Shown here one piece after another: positions 16,430 through 25,310 of a stretch of 64,000 nt of DNA; the stretch's first letter is position 1; every line of letters starts with the position of its first letter. Both the position numbers and the translations under genes were made by a program. The stretch is taken from assembly GCA_002840715.1 (NCBI GenBank), contig PHBW01000005.1, positions 1 to 64,000 on the forward strand, written 5' to 3'. Source of the stretch: Chloroflexi bacterium HGW-Chloroflexi-4. GTDB taxonomy: Bacteria; Chloroflexota; Anaerolineae; Anaerolineales; Anaerolineaceae. The notes below the pieces were generated by a model. That model searched no databases and had not been told where the DNA came from. It was given only the letters and a program-made list of their open reading frames with translations.

Positions 16430-18049
16430 ATGACAATTTTTAATCACTTTAAAATATCAATGAAAATATTTATTTCTTTCGGCGTTGTATTGCTTGCTCT
16501 TCTATTTGTCAGCTTTTTGGCAATTTCTTCGATCTTACAATCAACTTCAGAATCTAATAATCCGGGCTTTGTAAATATTTTCAGTAATAAAACTATTATC
16601 TTAATCTTTATTTTGGATGGATTAGCCATTGGGTTGGGATTGCTTTTATCAAACATGACAGCTAACAGCATAGGTAAACCCTTGCGTCAAATTTCAAACA
16701 GCATGGCAAAACTGGCTTTTGGTGATCAAAATAGAGATAGTACTACACGCATCACTGAAGCGATTACAGGAAGAAAAGATGAAATCGGCGCCATCGGCCG
16801 TGCATTTTGCGAGATAAGTGATTACATGATCGGGGCTGTTGAAGTTGCAAACAAAATTTCAACAGGAGACTTAACTACAGATGTCAAACCCTATTCAGAG
16901 AAAGATGAATTGGGAATTGCATTTAAAGAGATGTCAATCTACCTGAGTTCTTCCGTGAAAACGATTGCAGAAAAAGCGGCCATTGTGAATTCATCCTCAA
17001 TACAACTCGCAAGTGCCGCAAATGAAGCCGGTCTGGCAACATCGCAAATTGCAACCACAATTCAGCAGGTGGCTCAAGGAACATCAGAACAAAGCACTTC
17101 CATCAACAAAACTGTATTTTCAGTCGAACAAATGACCCGCGCTATTGAAGGCATTTCATCTGGCGCACAAGAACAGGCAAACGCCACCAACAAGGCTGCA
17201 GAAATTACAAATAAACTAAACAGCGCCATTGAACAAGTTTCTAGAAACTCTCAAATAGTTGTGGAACAAGCCAATATCGCGGCTTCATCAGCCAAATTGG
17301 GTTCCAATAAAGTTCAAGAAACCCTGAAAGGTATGCAAGTAATTAAAGAAAGCGTGGATTTCTCGGCTCAAAAAATCCAAATCATGGGCACCCAATCCGC
17401 AGAAATCAATGACATTGTCGACACGATTGAAGATATAGCCTCACAAACGAATTTGTTGGCTCTAAATGCAGCCATTGAAGCTGCCCGTGCCGGAGAAGCA
17501 GGTAAGGGCTTTGCTGTTGTAGCGGATGAAGTCAGAAAACTGGCAGAACACACATCTTCAGCAACCAAAGAAATCGGATCATTAATCAACTCCATTCAAA
17601 AAGTTGTTGCAGAATCTGTTTCGGCAATGCAAAAAGAAGTATATGAAGTCGAAAATGGTGTACTCATCGCAAACGAAGCTGGTGTGACCCTTGAAGAAAT
17701 TTTGAAAGCCACTGAAGAAGTAAATCGTCAAGCCGAAGAATCTGCTGATGCGGCAAGATTAATGACCTGGTCGGCCAACGAATTAGTAACTGCAGTGGAC
17801 TCTGTTTCAGCGGTCGTTGAAGAAAATACTGCTTCCACGGAACAGATGTCAGCAGGATCATCAGAGGTATCTCAAGCTATCGAGAATATTGCATCGATCT
17901 CTCAAGAAAACTCCGCCGCAATTGAAGAAGTATCTTCCTCAGCATCTGAAATGGCAACCCATGTTGACGAAGTCAGTTCTTCTGCCTCTTCATTAGCTGA
18001 ACTTGCAAATGATTTAGAACAAGTGGTTCTGCGATTTAAATTACACTAA
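16430..18049 (+). CDS. methyl-accepting chemotaxis protein without periplasmic sensor domain
   Basis: 539 residues. Two membrane helices (about 11-32 and 48-68) are separated by only about 15 residues, so there is no external ligand domain. A HAMP domain and a second HAMP-like segment (residues about 70-190) lead into a long coiled coil. The signalling hairpin tip reads [20 protein letters not shown], followed by [19 protein letters not shown]. It should sense an internal state or signal through HAMP alone. The start ATG follows CCAGGAGATTT. No cheA or cheW is nearby. Confidence 0.93.
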   Translation: MTIFNHFKISMKIFISFGVVLLALLFVSFLAISSILQSTSESNNPGFVNIFSNKTIILIFILDGLAIGLGLLLSNMTANSIGKPLRQISNSMAKLAFGDQNRDSTTRITEAITGRKDEIGAIGRAFCEISDYMIGAVEVANKISTGDLTTDVKPYSEKDELGIAFKEMSIYLSSSVKTIAEKAAIVNSSSIQLASAANEAGLATSQIATTIQQVAQGTSEQSTSINKTVFSVEQMTRAIEGISSGAQEQANATNKAAEITNKLNSAIEQVSRNSQIVVEQANIAASSAKLGSNKVQETLKGMQVIKESVDFSAQKIQIMGTQSAEINDIVDTIEDIASQTNLLALNAAIEAARAGEAGKGFAVVADEVRKLAEHTSSATKEIGSLINSIQKVVAESVSAMQKEVYEVENGVLIANEAGVTLEEILKATEEVNRQAEESADAARLMTWSANELVTAVDSVSAVVEENTASTEQMSAGSSEVSQAIENIASISQENSAAIEEVSSSASEMATHVDEVSSSASSLAELANDLEQVVLRFKLH

Positions 18050-18166
18050 AGTGACAATTAACTGACAATCTGTCACTTTCAAATCTTACAAATAAGGTTT
18101 ATTATCTAGTAATTGTGCGTTTGTCCAATCAATTATTAGCAAGAAATAAACAGAAGGTGATAAGTA

Positions 18167-18826
18167 ATGGAAAATATGGAATTAATAAACCTACTGGAAA
18201 AGCAAAAAACGGCTGCGTTCAATATAAAGGGGGCGGCCGGTGAGATCAATATGATCGCCATAAACGCAGCGATCGAATCTGCCCACGCTGCCGCAGGCAT
18301 CCGTTCCATGATGGAAAAAGTATTGGACGGCATGATGACCACAGTCTGCCGAATGATCACCAGATTGTTGGACTCAGGAAGCTTCTCATTGGACCAGAAA
18401 AGTGTAAATGAATTCGCGAATTGGGTGGGGATTGAAGAGATCTACATCACCGATTCAGACGGCGTAACAGTTGGTTCAAATTTAGAACCTGCCTATGGTT
18501 GGCGATTTCCAGATGACCCGAAAGCGCAAGCTTTTGTATTTCGAAAACTGATCGAATCCAAAGACGGTGTGGTGACGCAGCCCATCAAATCACGTGATTT
18601 GGATTCACAAATGTTTAAATTTGTGGGTGTTTCACGCACGGATGAGCCCGGCATTGTGCAAATTGGCTACAGGGCTGAAACAATCACCAAATATCAAGTT
18701 GAAATTGGTGCTGTTTTTGGAATTCTCGCCAGTGAGATCAAAAACCTGGGCGGACGGGTCACCAACGCATCAAAAGCCATGTTGGAAATGACGGATGAAC
18801 TTGAAAAAGCGTCCAAAGACAAATAA
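18167..18826 (+). CDS. short chemoreceptor-tip-like protein with sensor domain
   Basis: 219 residues and no membrane helix. Residues about 25-45 read INMIAINAAIESAHAAA, closely resembling the chemoreceptor hairpin tip ([16 protein letters not shown]). A domain of about 120 residues follows with a PAS/Cache-like flow (IEEIYITDSDGVTVGSN and later MFKFVGVSRTDEPGIVQIGY). The C-terminus is a coiled segment with AS-rich heptads. It lies 117 nt after the chemoreceptor gene and could be co-transcribed. A soluble sensor that joins receptor arrays is one reading. The arrangement tip first, sensor second is unusual. Confidence 0.75.
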   Translation: MENMELINLLEKQKTAAFNIKGAAGEINMIAINAAIESAHAAAGIRSMMEKVLDGMMTTVCRMITRLLDSGSFSLDQKSVNEFANWVGIEEIYITDSDGVTVGSNLEPAYGWRFPDDPKAQAFVFRKLIESKDGVVTQPIKSRDLDSQMFKFVGVSRTDEPGIVQIGYRAETITKYQVEIGAVFGILASEIKNLGGRVTNASKAMLEMTDELEKASKDK

Positions 18827-18832
18827 CTTCTG

Positions 18833-18864
18833 AAAGGTTCAGGCGTTTCGCCTGAACCTTTTTT
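18833..18864 (+). terminator. intrinsic terminator
   Basis: Perfect 13-bp stem AAAGGTTCAGGCG / CGCCTGAACCTTT with a TTT loop and a T run, 7 nt after the preceding stop. It could also help end the convergent minus-strand gene, whose stop is at 18867. Confidence 0.92.
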
Positions 18865-18866
18865 GT

Positions 18867-19856
18867 CTAATTTAACCAAGCTTTTTGATAATTCGAAAGA
18901 AGCAAATCACACATTTGGTCAAATTTGGGGTCTATTTTTTGCCTTGAAGGCTCAGCATTGTGCCAACCAATAATCTCTTTTGCGCCTAATGAGAATGGCA
19001 CCGTGCAGACAAACTCTGGCACGACTTGTTTGATCTTGCTATTGTCAAAAATGGCGCTGTGAGTCTTATCACCCAACAGGCTGGAACCGATATTCTGGTC
19101 ATATGCTGCGATCAGATCAGAGGGGATATGTACCAACTGTGGAGTCACCCCAGCTGCCTCACCTAATAAATTATGAATTTGATTCCATGTCAACCATTCA
19201 TCCGAGGTGATGTGAAAGATCTCTCCCCTGGCGCGTGAGTTCCCCAATAACCCGACAAAACCTTTGGCAAAATCCGTGTTATGGGTCAGGGTCCAGATGG
19301 AGGTGCCATCGCCGTGTACGATGACCGGCTTGCCTTTGAGCATACGATCGATGACCGTATAGCCTCCTTCAATAGGCAGACTGGTGCGATCATACGTGTG
19401 AGAAGGACGCACAATAGTGAATGGGAATTTATTCTTCCTATATTCAGCCACCAACAGTTCTTCGCAAGCAATCTTATTGCGAGAGTAATCCCAAAATGGA
19501 TTCTCAAGCGGTGTTGATTCGCGGATGGGCAGATTGGATGCCGGCGTTTGATAAGCTGACGCGGAACTGATAAACACAAACTGACCGGTCTTGCCGCTGA
19601 AGAGATCAATGTCTTTTTGCACATCATGGGGCGTGTATGCAATCCAATCCACGACCGCATCAAAGTCTTTACCCGCCAATGCCGAACGCATGGAGGCTAT
19701 GTCGTGAATATCAGCATGAATGATCGCTGCACCTTCTGCCGTTGGCCGTGCGGATTTTCCGCGGTTCAGCAGGGTCAAGTCAATCCCTTTTACAATTGCG
19801 CGCGCGGCGCAAGCTGTGCTGATGATGCCGGTACCGCCGATAAATAGAACTTTCAT
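18867..19856 (-). CDS. NAD-dependent epimerase/dehydratase-family protein
   Basis: 329 residues of extended short-chain dehydrogenase type. The N-terminus MKVLFIGGTGIIST is the Rossmann glycine motif, FVFISSASAYQ the strand before the active site, and YSRNK the YxxxK catalytic pair. IVRPSHTYD follows, as in sugar-nucleotide epimerases. I chose the ATG at 19856, with AAGGAGAGATAGCC in front, over an upstream start 40 codons earlier that has no such site. Substrate is not predictable; relatives include plant-type CSP41/RNA-binding epimerase-like proteins and nucleotide-sugar enzymes. It is divergent from arfB with about 90 nt between. Confidence 0.85.
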   Translation of the reverse strand: MKVLFIGGTGIISTACAARAIVKGIDLTLLNRGKSARPTAEGAAIIHADIHDIASMRSALAGKDFDAVVDWIAYTPHDVQKDIDLFSGKTGQFVFISSASAYQTPASNLPIRESTPLENPFWDYSRNKIACEELLVAEYRKNKFPFTIVRPSHTYDRTSLPIEGGYTVIDRMLKGKPVIVHGDGTSIWTLTHNTDFAKGFVGLLGNSRARGEIFHITSDEWLTWNQIHNLLGEAAGVTPQLVHIPSDLIAAYDQNIGSSLLGDKTHSAIFDNSKIKQVVPEFVCTVPFSLGAKEIIGWHNAEPSRQKIDPKFDQMCDLLLSNYQKAWLN

Positions 19857-19937
19857 GGCTATCTCTCCTTTAAGGAACAACGTATTTGTTTCATTATAGA
19901 AGAAAATATCAAAAATAATTGAGTTATTGTTTTGGGC

Positions 19938-19943
19938 TATACT
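19938..19943 (+). promoter_or_regulatory. -10 box of arfB (leaderless arrangement)
   Basis: TATACT ends six bases before the ATG at 19950, so transcription would begin at or next to the start codon. No clear -35 box is seen. Confidence 0.5.
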
Positions 19944-19949
19944 TAATTC

Positions 19950-20375
19950 ATGCTTGAGATATCCAAACACATACATCTTGAAGACGAAGAATTACACTTT
20001 GACTATATCCGTTCTGCCGGACCTGGCGGACAGAATGTGAACAAGGTCGCCACCGCCTGCCAGTTGCGCTTCGATGTGCGTCAATCTCCATCCATACCTG
20101 AACCTATCAAAACCAGGTTGATCAAATTGGCTGGCAGCCGCATGACGGATGACGTCGTTTTGGTGATTGAAGCCAAACGCTACCGCACGCAAGAACAAAA
20201 TCGGGCAGATGCAATCCTTCGTCTGACCACCTTGATCCAGAAAGCAACCATCGAACCCAAAACACGTCGCCCAACCCGCCCCAGTTTGAGCGCCAAAGCA
20301 GAACGCGTGGACTCAAAGAAAAAACGCGGCGAAACAAAACTGGCCCGCCGCATCCACCCCTCAGATCTCGAATAA
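19950..20375 (+). CDS. arfB: alternative ribosome-rescue factor / peptidyl-tRNA hydrolase ArfB
   Basis: 141 residues. The GGQ motif (residues 26-28, in RSAGPGGQNVNKV) hydrolyses peptidyl-tRNA on stalled ribosomes. The basic C-terminal tail (SKKKRGETKLARR) is the part that enters the empty mRNA channel in ArfB/YaeJ. Length fits ArfB (about 140) and rules out a full release factor, which would need codon-recognition domains. Possibly leaderless. Followed convergently by proA with one base between the stops. Confidence 0.92.
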   Translation: MLEISKHIHLEDEELHFDYIRSAGPGGQNVNKVATACQLRFDVRQSPSIPEPIKTRLIKLAGSRMTDDVVLVIEAKRYRTQEQNRADAILRLTTLIQKATIEPKTRRPTRPSLSAKAERVDSKKKRGETKLARRIHPSDLE

Positions 20376-20376
20376 T

Positions 20377-21648
20377 TCATGATCTTACGTGATAATCACC
20401 CTGAACCACCCATTTAAAGGTGGTTAGTTCGCGCAGCCCCATCGGTCCACGAGCGTGCATGCGCTGTGTTGAGATGGCAATCTCGGCACCCAGCCCCATT
20501 TGTGAGCCGTCTGTAAAGCGGGTGGAGGCGTTTACGTACACCGCCGCGGAATCCACCATCTCTAAAAAGTGTGCCGCATTAGCCGGATCGTTGGTCAAGA
20601 TACCATCTGAGTGGGCAGTGGAATGCCGGGCAATATGCTCGATGGCTTCTTCCAGATTGTTAACCACCTTTAACCCAAGCATCAATGAAAGCCACTCGGT
20701 ATCAAAATCTTCATCGCCAGCCAGTTTGACGCTTTCATCACCTTTGAGCAGCGCGTAGGCTGTTGCATCGGCTCGGAACGCCACCCCGTCTGCACTCAGC
20801 CGTTTTACCAGGCGCGGCAGCAGTTCAGAAGCCACACTTTGATGCACCAAGGCAGTATCCAGTGAGTTGCAAACCGACGGGCGCTGAATCTTGGCGTTGC
20901 GGATGACCTCAATGGATTTATCGAGGTCAGCGCTTTCATCCACAAACAGGTGGCAAATACCAATACCACCGGTGATCACCGGAATGCGGCTGTTTTGACG
21001 GCAGAAGTCGTGAAGCCCAGCCCCGCCTCGTGGAATGATCATATCCACGTACTGATCCATTTGCAGCAGTTCAAGCACCAGCCCGCGGTCAGTATCGGCA
21101 ACCAGTTGAATGGCTTCAGCAGGAATCTCTGACCCTTTCAAGCCGCGCTGGATGGCACCGATAAAAGCAACATTTGAACGCAGCGTTTCTTTGCCGCCGC
21201 GCATAATCACACAGTTGCCCGATTTTAAAGCGAGCCCTGCCACATCCACAGTTACATTGGGGCGAGATTCATAGATGACCCCCAGCACTCCCATGGGTAC
21301 ACGCTGTTTGTGCATCTTCAACCCATTGGGCATGAGTTGCTCATCAAAATGCTCCCCCGCCGGGTCAGGCAGGCTGATCACACTGCGCAGGTCTGAAACG
21401 ATGGTTTGCAAGCGCTTCTCGTTGAGTAGCAATCGGTCAAGCATGGCTTCACCTAGCCCTGAAGCGCCCGCCTCGGCATGATCTGCTGCATTGGCAGCTA
21501 AAATTTCAGGGGTTTCTTTTTCAATCTGCTCTGCAACCTTTTCAAGCGCTGCGTTCTTCTGCGCCGTGCTCACATGAGCCAGGGTTCGTGAGGCCGCTTT
21601 GGCTTGTTGACCAAGTTTTAACATGTAGTTGGACATTGTATTTGTCAT
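20377..21648 (-). CDS. proA: glutamate-5-semialdehyde dehydrogenase (gamma-glutamyl phosphate reductase)
   Basis: 423 residues. It reduces gamma-glutamyl phosphate with NADPH to glutamate semialdehyde in proline synthesis. Family marks include the cofactor-binding GNCVIMRGGKET stretch, IPRGGAGLHDFC, and the catalytic cysteine in QRPSVCNSLDTAL. It overlaps the end of proB by four bases (ATGA), the classic coupled proBA arrangement. Confidence 0.96.
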   Translation of the reverse strand: MTNTMSNYMLKLGQQAKAASRTLAHVSTAQKNAALEKVAEQIEKETPEILAANAADHAEAGASGLGEAMLDRLLLNEKRLQTIVSDLRSVISLPDPAGEHFDEQLMPNGLKMHKQRVPMGVLGVIYESRPNVTVDVAGLALKSGNCVIMRGGKETLRSNVAFIGAIQRGLKGSEIPAEAIQLVADTDRGLVLELLQMDQYVDMIIPRGGAGLHDFCRQNSRIPVITGGIGICHLFVDESADLDKSIEVIRNAKIQRPSVCNSLDTALVHQSVASELLPRLVKRLSADGVAFRADATAYALLKGDESVKLAGDEDFDTEWLSLMLGLKVVNNLEEAIEHIARHSTAHSDGILTNDPANAAHFLEMVDSAAVYVNASTRFTDGSQMGLGAEIAISTQRMHARGPMGLRELTTFKWVVQGDYHVRS

Positions 21649-22754
21649 AAGAGCACCATGTGATCGCGGTGAATGGCTTCATCCCCAAAGGTAAAGCCCA
21701 AAATTGTCTCAATCTCTGCGGATTGCTTGCCGCACAATTTTTGCAAATCAGCCGTGCCATAGTTGGTCAGGCCGACTGCCACAGATTTCTTGTCGGCTGT
21801 AACCAGCTTTACCGCATCGCCGCGCTCAAAGTTACCGTTGATTTGTGTCACTCCGGCTGGCAGCAGCGATCCGCCACGAGAAAGCGCTTGAACGGCTCCG
21901 TCATCTATCACGATCTCATTTTTGGTGTGACTGCCTGAGAGAATGCGCCTCTTGCGTCCTTCCAGTTTATTGACCACTGGCACCAGTTTCGTGCCGGTTA
22001 TCTCTCCACTTGTCAGACGCAACAAAACATTTTCAATGGAGCCGCGGGCAATGACCACCTCGGTGCCGCCGTGGCGCGCCAGGTCAGCCGCTTGAAGCTT
22101 GGTCATCATACCGCCTGTCCCCAGACCGCTTTCACTGCCCCCGGCAGATTGCCACAATTCTTTTGAAAAGGGTTCTGGTCCAACTTCTGAGATCAATTTG
22201 GCATTTTTGTTTGAGCGTGGATCAGCGGTATAGAGTCCATCCTGATCGGTAAGGAGAATCAACAAGTCCGCTTCGATCAGGTTGGCCACCTGTGCAGAAA
22301 GATTGTCATTGTCGCCGATACGGATCTCTTCGGTGGCGATGGTGTCATTTTCGTTTACGATCGGGATGATGCCTTGACCCAGCAGCGCTTCAAGCGTGGC
22401 GCGCGCGTTGAGATAACCATGACGGTCGGCCAGGTCCGCGCGGGTGAGCAGCACCTGCGCCACATGCACCTTGTAAATGCCAAAATATTGTTCATACATG
22501 GCCATCAAGCGCGGTTGACCCACCGCTGCAAGCATCTGTTTGGCAGGAACGCCCTTGGGCAGGGTTGGATAGCCCAATTCTTCACGCCCAGCTGCCATGG
22601 CACCGGATGAAACCAGCACCACCTGGTATTTTTGAGTGTATAGTGCAGCGCACTGGCGGGCAAGATCCACCATCTGGGCAGGGTTCAGCTTTTTGCTGCC
22701 AGCCGTGAGCGTGGATGTGCCAATCTTGATAACAATGCGCTGTTGGGATGCCAT
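21645..22754 (-). CDS. proB: glutamate 5-kinase with PUA domain
   Basis: 369 residues. It phosphorylates glutamate, the first and feedback-controlled step of proline synthesis. The amino-acid-kinase fold shows KIGTSTLT at the N-terminus, VSSGAMAAGREELGY, and the NENDTIATEEIRIGDNDNLSA substrate/nucleotide region. A PUA domain occupies about the last 90 residues (DDGAVQALSRGGSLLPAGV), as in the long form of the enzyme. A GAGG site stands before the ATG. First gene of the proBA operon. Confidence 0.96.
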   Translation of the reverse strand: MASQQRIVIKIGTSTLTAGSKKLNPAQMVDLARQCAALYTQKYQVVLVSSGAMAAGREELGYPTLPKGVPAKQMLAAVGQPRLMAMYEQYFGIYKVHVAQVLLTRADLADRHGYLNARATLEALLGQGIIPIVNENDTIATEEIRIGDNDNLSAQVANLIEADLLILLTDQDGLYTADPRSNKNAKLISEVGPEPFSKELWQSAGGSESGLGTGGMMTKLQAADLARHGGTEVVIARGSIENVLLRLTSGEITGTKLVPVVNKLEGRKRRILSGSHTKNEIVIDDGAVQALSRGGSLLPAGVTQINGNFERGDAVKLVTADKKSVAVGLTNYGTADLQKLCGKQSAEIETILGFTFGDEAIHRDHMVLL

Positions 22755-22823
22755 TATTTTGCCTCAATCGTTAATATTGAAGGATTGTAGCATAAAAAGA
22801 AAACCTTGATTTGCAGTTTGGGT

Positions 22824-23699
22824 CTATCCGGCTTCGGCTGAAAGGTTGCTTTTAGGCTGCCTGACGATCAATATAACAGCTACCAGAATGAGTACTCCAC
22901 CTGCAACCATCAGCGGCTGCACCTTTTCACCCAGCAGCATGGCCGCCAAAATTACCGTCACCACCGGCTCAAGGGTGGAAAGCAGAGAAGCATCTGTGGC
23001 GCCAATGATCTTCAAACCGCCCAGAAAAGTCGCCACAGGCAGCAGGGTGGCAATCACAGCGATGCCGCTGATTGCCAGCCAGCCGTTTGGTGTGGTCGGC
23101 CAGTGCGGTCCGCGGATGACTGTCAAAACACCAAACACCAGCGCAGCCGAAGCAAAGATAACGGCCGAGGATTGCACGGCTGACACCTTTTTCATCACCC
23201 CTGTGCCCACTAAAATGTAAACCGCATAGATAGCCGCAGCCGAAATGGCTAATAGAATACCGGGGAGCTGTCCACCCTGCGGGTTGGCGGTCAGCGCAGC
23301 GCCGACTGTTGCCAGCACGAGTGCAAAAACGGTTCGCGAGGTCAATTTGACCTTCTGAACAATCACGGTCAATATAGTCACAAACACCGGGTAAAGATAA
23401 AGCAGCAATGCCACCAACCCGGTGGAAGCATAACTGATGGCGCTCATGAAACAGAAAGATTGGCCAACATACCCAAGCCCGCCCATGCCAGCCAGTTGCA
23501 GTAGAGTACGTCCGCGGGGCAGCGGCTCTTTGCGAATCGCCAGCCAGGCAAACATTAGAATGGCGGCAATGGTAAACCGCAGGAACAACATGGTGGTCAC
23601 ATCCAGACCGTCTGCATAAGCATAACGCCCGATAATAGCCAGTGTGCCAAAAGAGGCCGCTGACACGACAATGAGGAAAATACCCAGGAGGCGATTCAT
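22824..23699 (-). CDS. EamA-family (DMT superfamily) transporter
   Basis: 291 residues with ten predicted membrane helices in two five-helix EamA repeats. The first covers residues about 5-140 (FGTLAIIGRYAYADGLD) and the second about 150-280 (ASLLSTLEPVVTVILAAMLLGE, the usual repeat signature). These proteins export amino acids, nucleosides or other small metabolites. The substrate cannot be read from sequence. It follows proBA on the same strand, upstream by 69 nt. Confidence 0.9.
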   Translation of the reverse strand: MNRLLGIFLIVVSAASFGTLAIIGRYAYADGLDVTTMLFLRFTIAAILMFAWLAIRKEPLPRGRTLLQLAGMGGLGYVGQSFCFMSAISYASTGLVALLLYLYPVFVTILTVIVQKVKLTSRTVFALVLATVGAALTANPQGGQLPGILLAISAAAIYAVYILVGTGVMKKVSAVQSSAVIFASAALVFGVLTVIRGPHWPTTPNGWLAISGIAVIATLLPVATFLGGLKIIGATDASLLSTLEPVVTVILAAMLLGEKVQPLMVAGGVLILVAVILIVRQPKSNLSAEAG

Positions 23700-23735
23700 G
23701 GGGATTATTGTATCAAACGAAACCCGAAAATCCGT

Positions 23736-25310
23736 CTAATTGATCACTTTGTAAAGCAACGCATCTGAGCTTTCAAACACTGGTGTCAGGTTATTTCCAG
23801 GTGAAAAATCTGGTGCCAGTCTTTTTTCATCCGGACCGTAAACCACCCACTTTACCGCGCTGATTTCAAGCGCCTCGTCGGGCAAGTTTGATTGATACCA
23901 CAACGCTACCTGTTTGAGTTTTTCCGAGTAAAAAATGGTTTCCATTTCGTGACCTGCAAAAACGCGCAGACCGCTTTTTTGGGCGACTAGCTGACTTGTG
24001 CGTTCACTTGCCAGCACAAAATCAGCGGGGTCGGCGTTCTCAGCCAACCACTCGAAGGCCGGGTTCAAACTTGCCGGGTAGAAACTGGCATCAGGCAAGG
24101 TTTTAAGCAACTGCATATTACCGTAGATTAAATAGATCGAAGAAATTGATACCAGCAAAATAGTCGTCATGACAACAACGGGTTTTCTACGCTCTGTTTT
24201 TTCTCCGAGCCAATCAATGAGTTTTTCCAACCCATATAAGCCAAGGATCGCCAGTGGAAGCGTAACGGCCAGTAAAAAGCGTCTCTGGATCAAGGTGGGC
24301 AGATATGCCAGAATATACGCGCTCAAGAGCCATCCCAACAACCCAATGAATTCGGGGTTGCGCTCTCTGATGGCAGAAACCGCTCCGGTCAGAACCAAGG
24401 GCCAGAAGAGGCCAAAACCCATCAGGTAATGCAACGGCGATGGCGACAAAGTGATGTTCTGAGCCGTGTACTGGCTCCAGATGGGATCGCGGCTGAGGAT
24501 CACGAGGTTATAGACCAGCATTGGAACCTGCGACAGTCCGATCAATCCGACTGCAAACGCCAGGTTCTTTAATCGGCTGCGGTCTTTGAAGCAGGTTAAA
24601 AGCGCTGAAAATAAGATGGCAGCATCCACCACCACAAAAGCAATCGGGTTGACCAGTTGGGTTAGCACGCCTGCTACACACACAAGTAACATAAAACGCC
24701 ATTGCCGCAACTCAAGGAATTTCAAAAAGCCCAGCAGCCCAAACGCCATTAAGGCAATCGTGCACGAAAAATGCGGAAAGAGCGAAAGGCTAAAGAAGAC
24801 ATAGGCATCGATCAGCCAAAAATCCACAGGGGTGATGGGGCCGATCTGCCAGCCTGCCAGCAGTTGCAACCAACCCAGACCCGACCCAAAAACCGCCAGC
24901 AAAAAAGCCGCCCAGACCAATAATTTTTTCTCGAAATAATTCCTGCTCAATCCGTAGATTGCAAACAGCGCCAGGTAGCCAAAGATCCAGCGGAAAAGGC
25001 CGTATGTGGATTCCGGCTCAAGCCCAATCACACGGCTGATGTGACCCAATGCCAGGTAAAACAAGCGGATGGAGACTGCCTTGTGCTCCTCAGTGGTGAA
25101 GCGCATCTGGTAGTGCCACTCACCTTTCATGCCGGCCTGCATCATGGCAATATCCACGGCGTAATCCTGGTTGTCAAAGTACTGCCCTCTGAAAGAGACC
25201 TTTTCATTTTGAAGCGAACGCCCCATCCAGTTTGGCAGCGAAGATGCCGACATGATGGCCGTTGAGATTAGAAGGAGGAACATGATTTCAAGCAAGTGTT
25301 TTTTCATCAT
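23736..25310 (-). CDS. polytopic membrane protein, GT-C glycosyltransferase-like
   Basis: 524 residues with about eleven membrane helices. The first external loop (residues about 25-75) carries acidic residues, and a soluble C-terminal region of about 110 residues follows the last helix (DASFYPASLNPAFEWLAENADPADFVLAS). That layout is shared by GT-C enzymes that use lipid-linked sugars, but no diagnostic motif is certain. It meets the GT39-like gene at a single shared base (25310), so the two are translated from one message and probably act in the same cell-surface pathway. Confidence 0.65.
   Translation of the reverse strand: MMKKHLLEIMFLLLISTAIMSASSLPNWMGRSLQNEKVSFRGQYFDNQDYAVDIAMMQAGMKGEWHYQMRFTTEEHKAVSIRLFYLALGHISRVIGLEPESTYGLFRWIFGYLALFAIYGLSRNYFEKKLLVWAAFLLAVFGSGLGWLQLLAGWQIGPITPVDFWLIDAYVFFSLSLFPHFSCTIALMAFGLLGFLKFLELRQWRFMLLVCVAGVLTQLVNPIAFVVVDAAILFSALLTCFKDRSRLKNLAFAVGLIGLSQVPMLVYNLVILSRDPIWSQYTAQNITLSPSPLHYLMGFGLFWPLVLTGAVSAIRERNPEFIGLLGWLLSAYILAYLPTLIQRRFLLAVTLPLAILGLYGLEKLIDWLGEKTERRKPVVVMTTILLVSISSIYLIYGNMQLLKTLPDASFYPASLNPAFEWLAENADPADFVLASERTSQLVAQKSGLRVFAGHEMETIFYSEKLKQVALWYQSNLPDEALEISAVKWVVYGPDEKRLAPDFSPGNNLTPVFESSDALLYKVIN

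Noticed and set aside
24922-24943. Copy of the 20-bp palindrome inside the GT-C-like gene
   Set aside because: It lies in a conserved-looking coding stretch (Asn-Tyr-Phe-Glu-Lys-Lys) where codon choice alone can explain it, so it is not counted among the intergenic sites.
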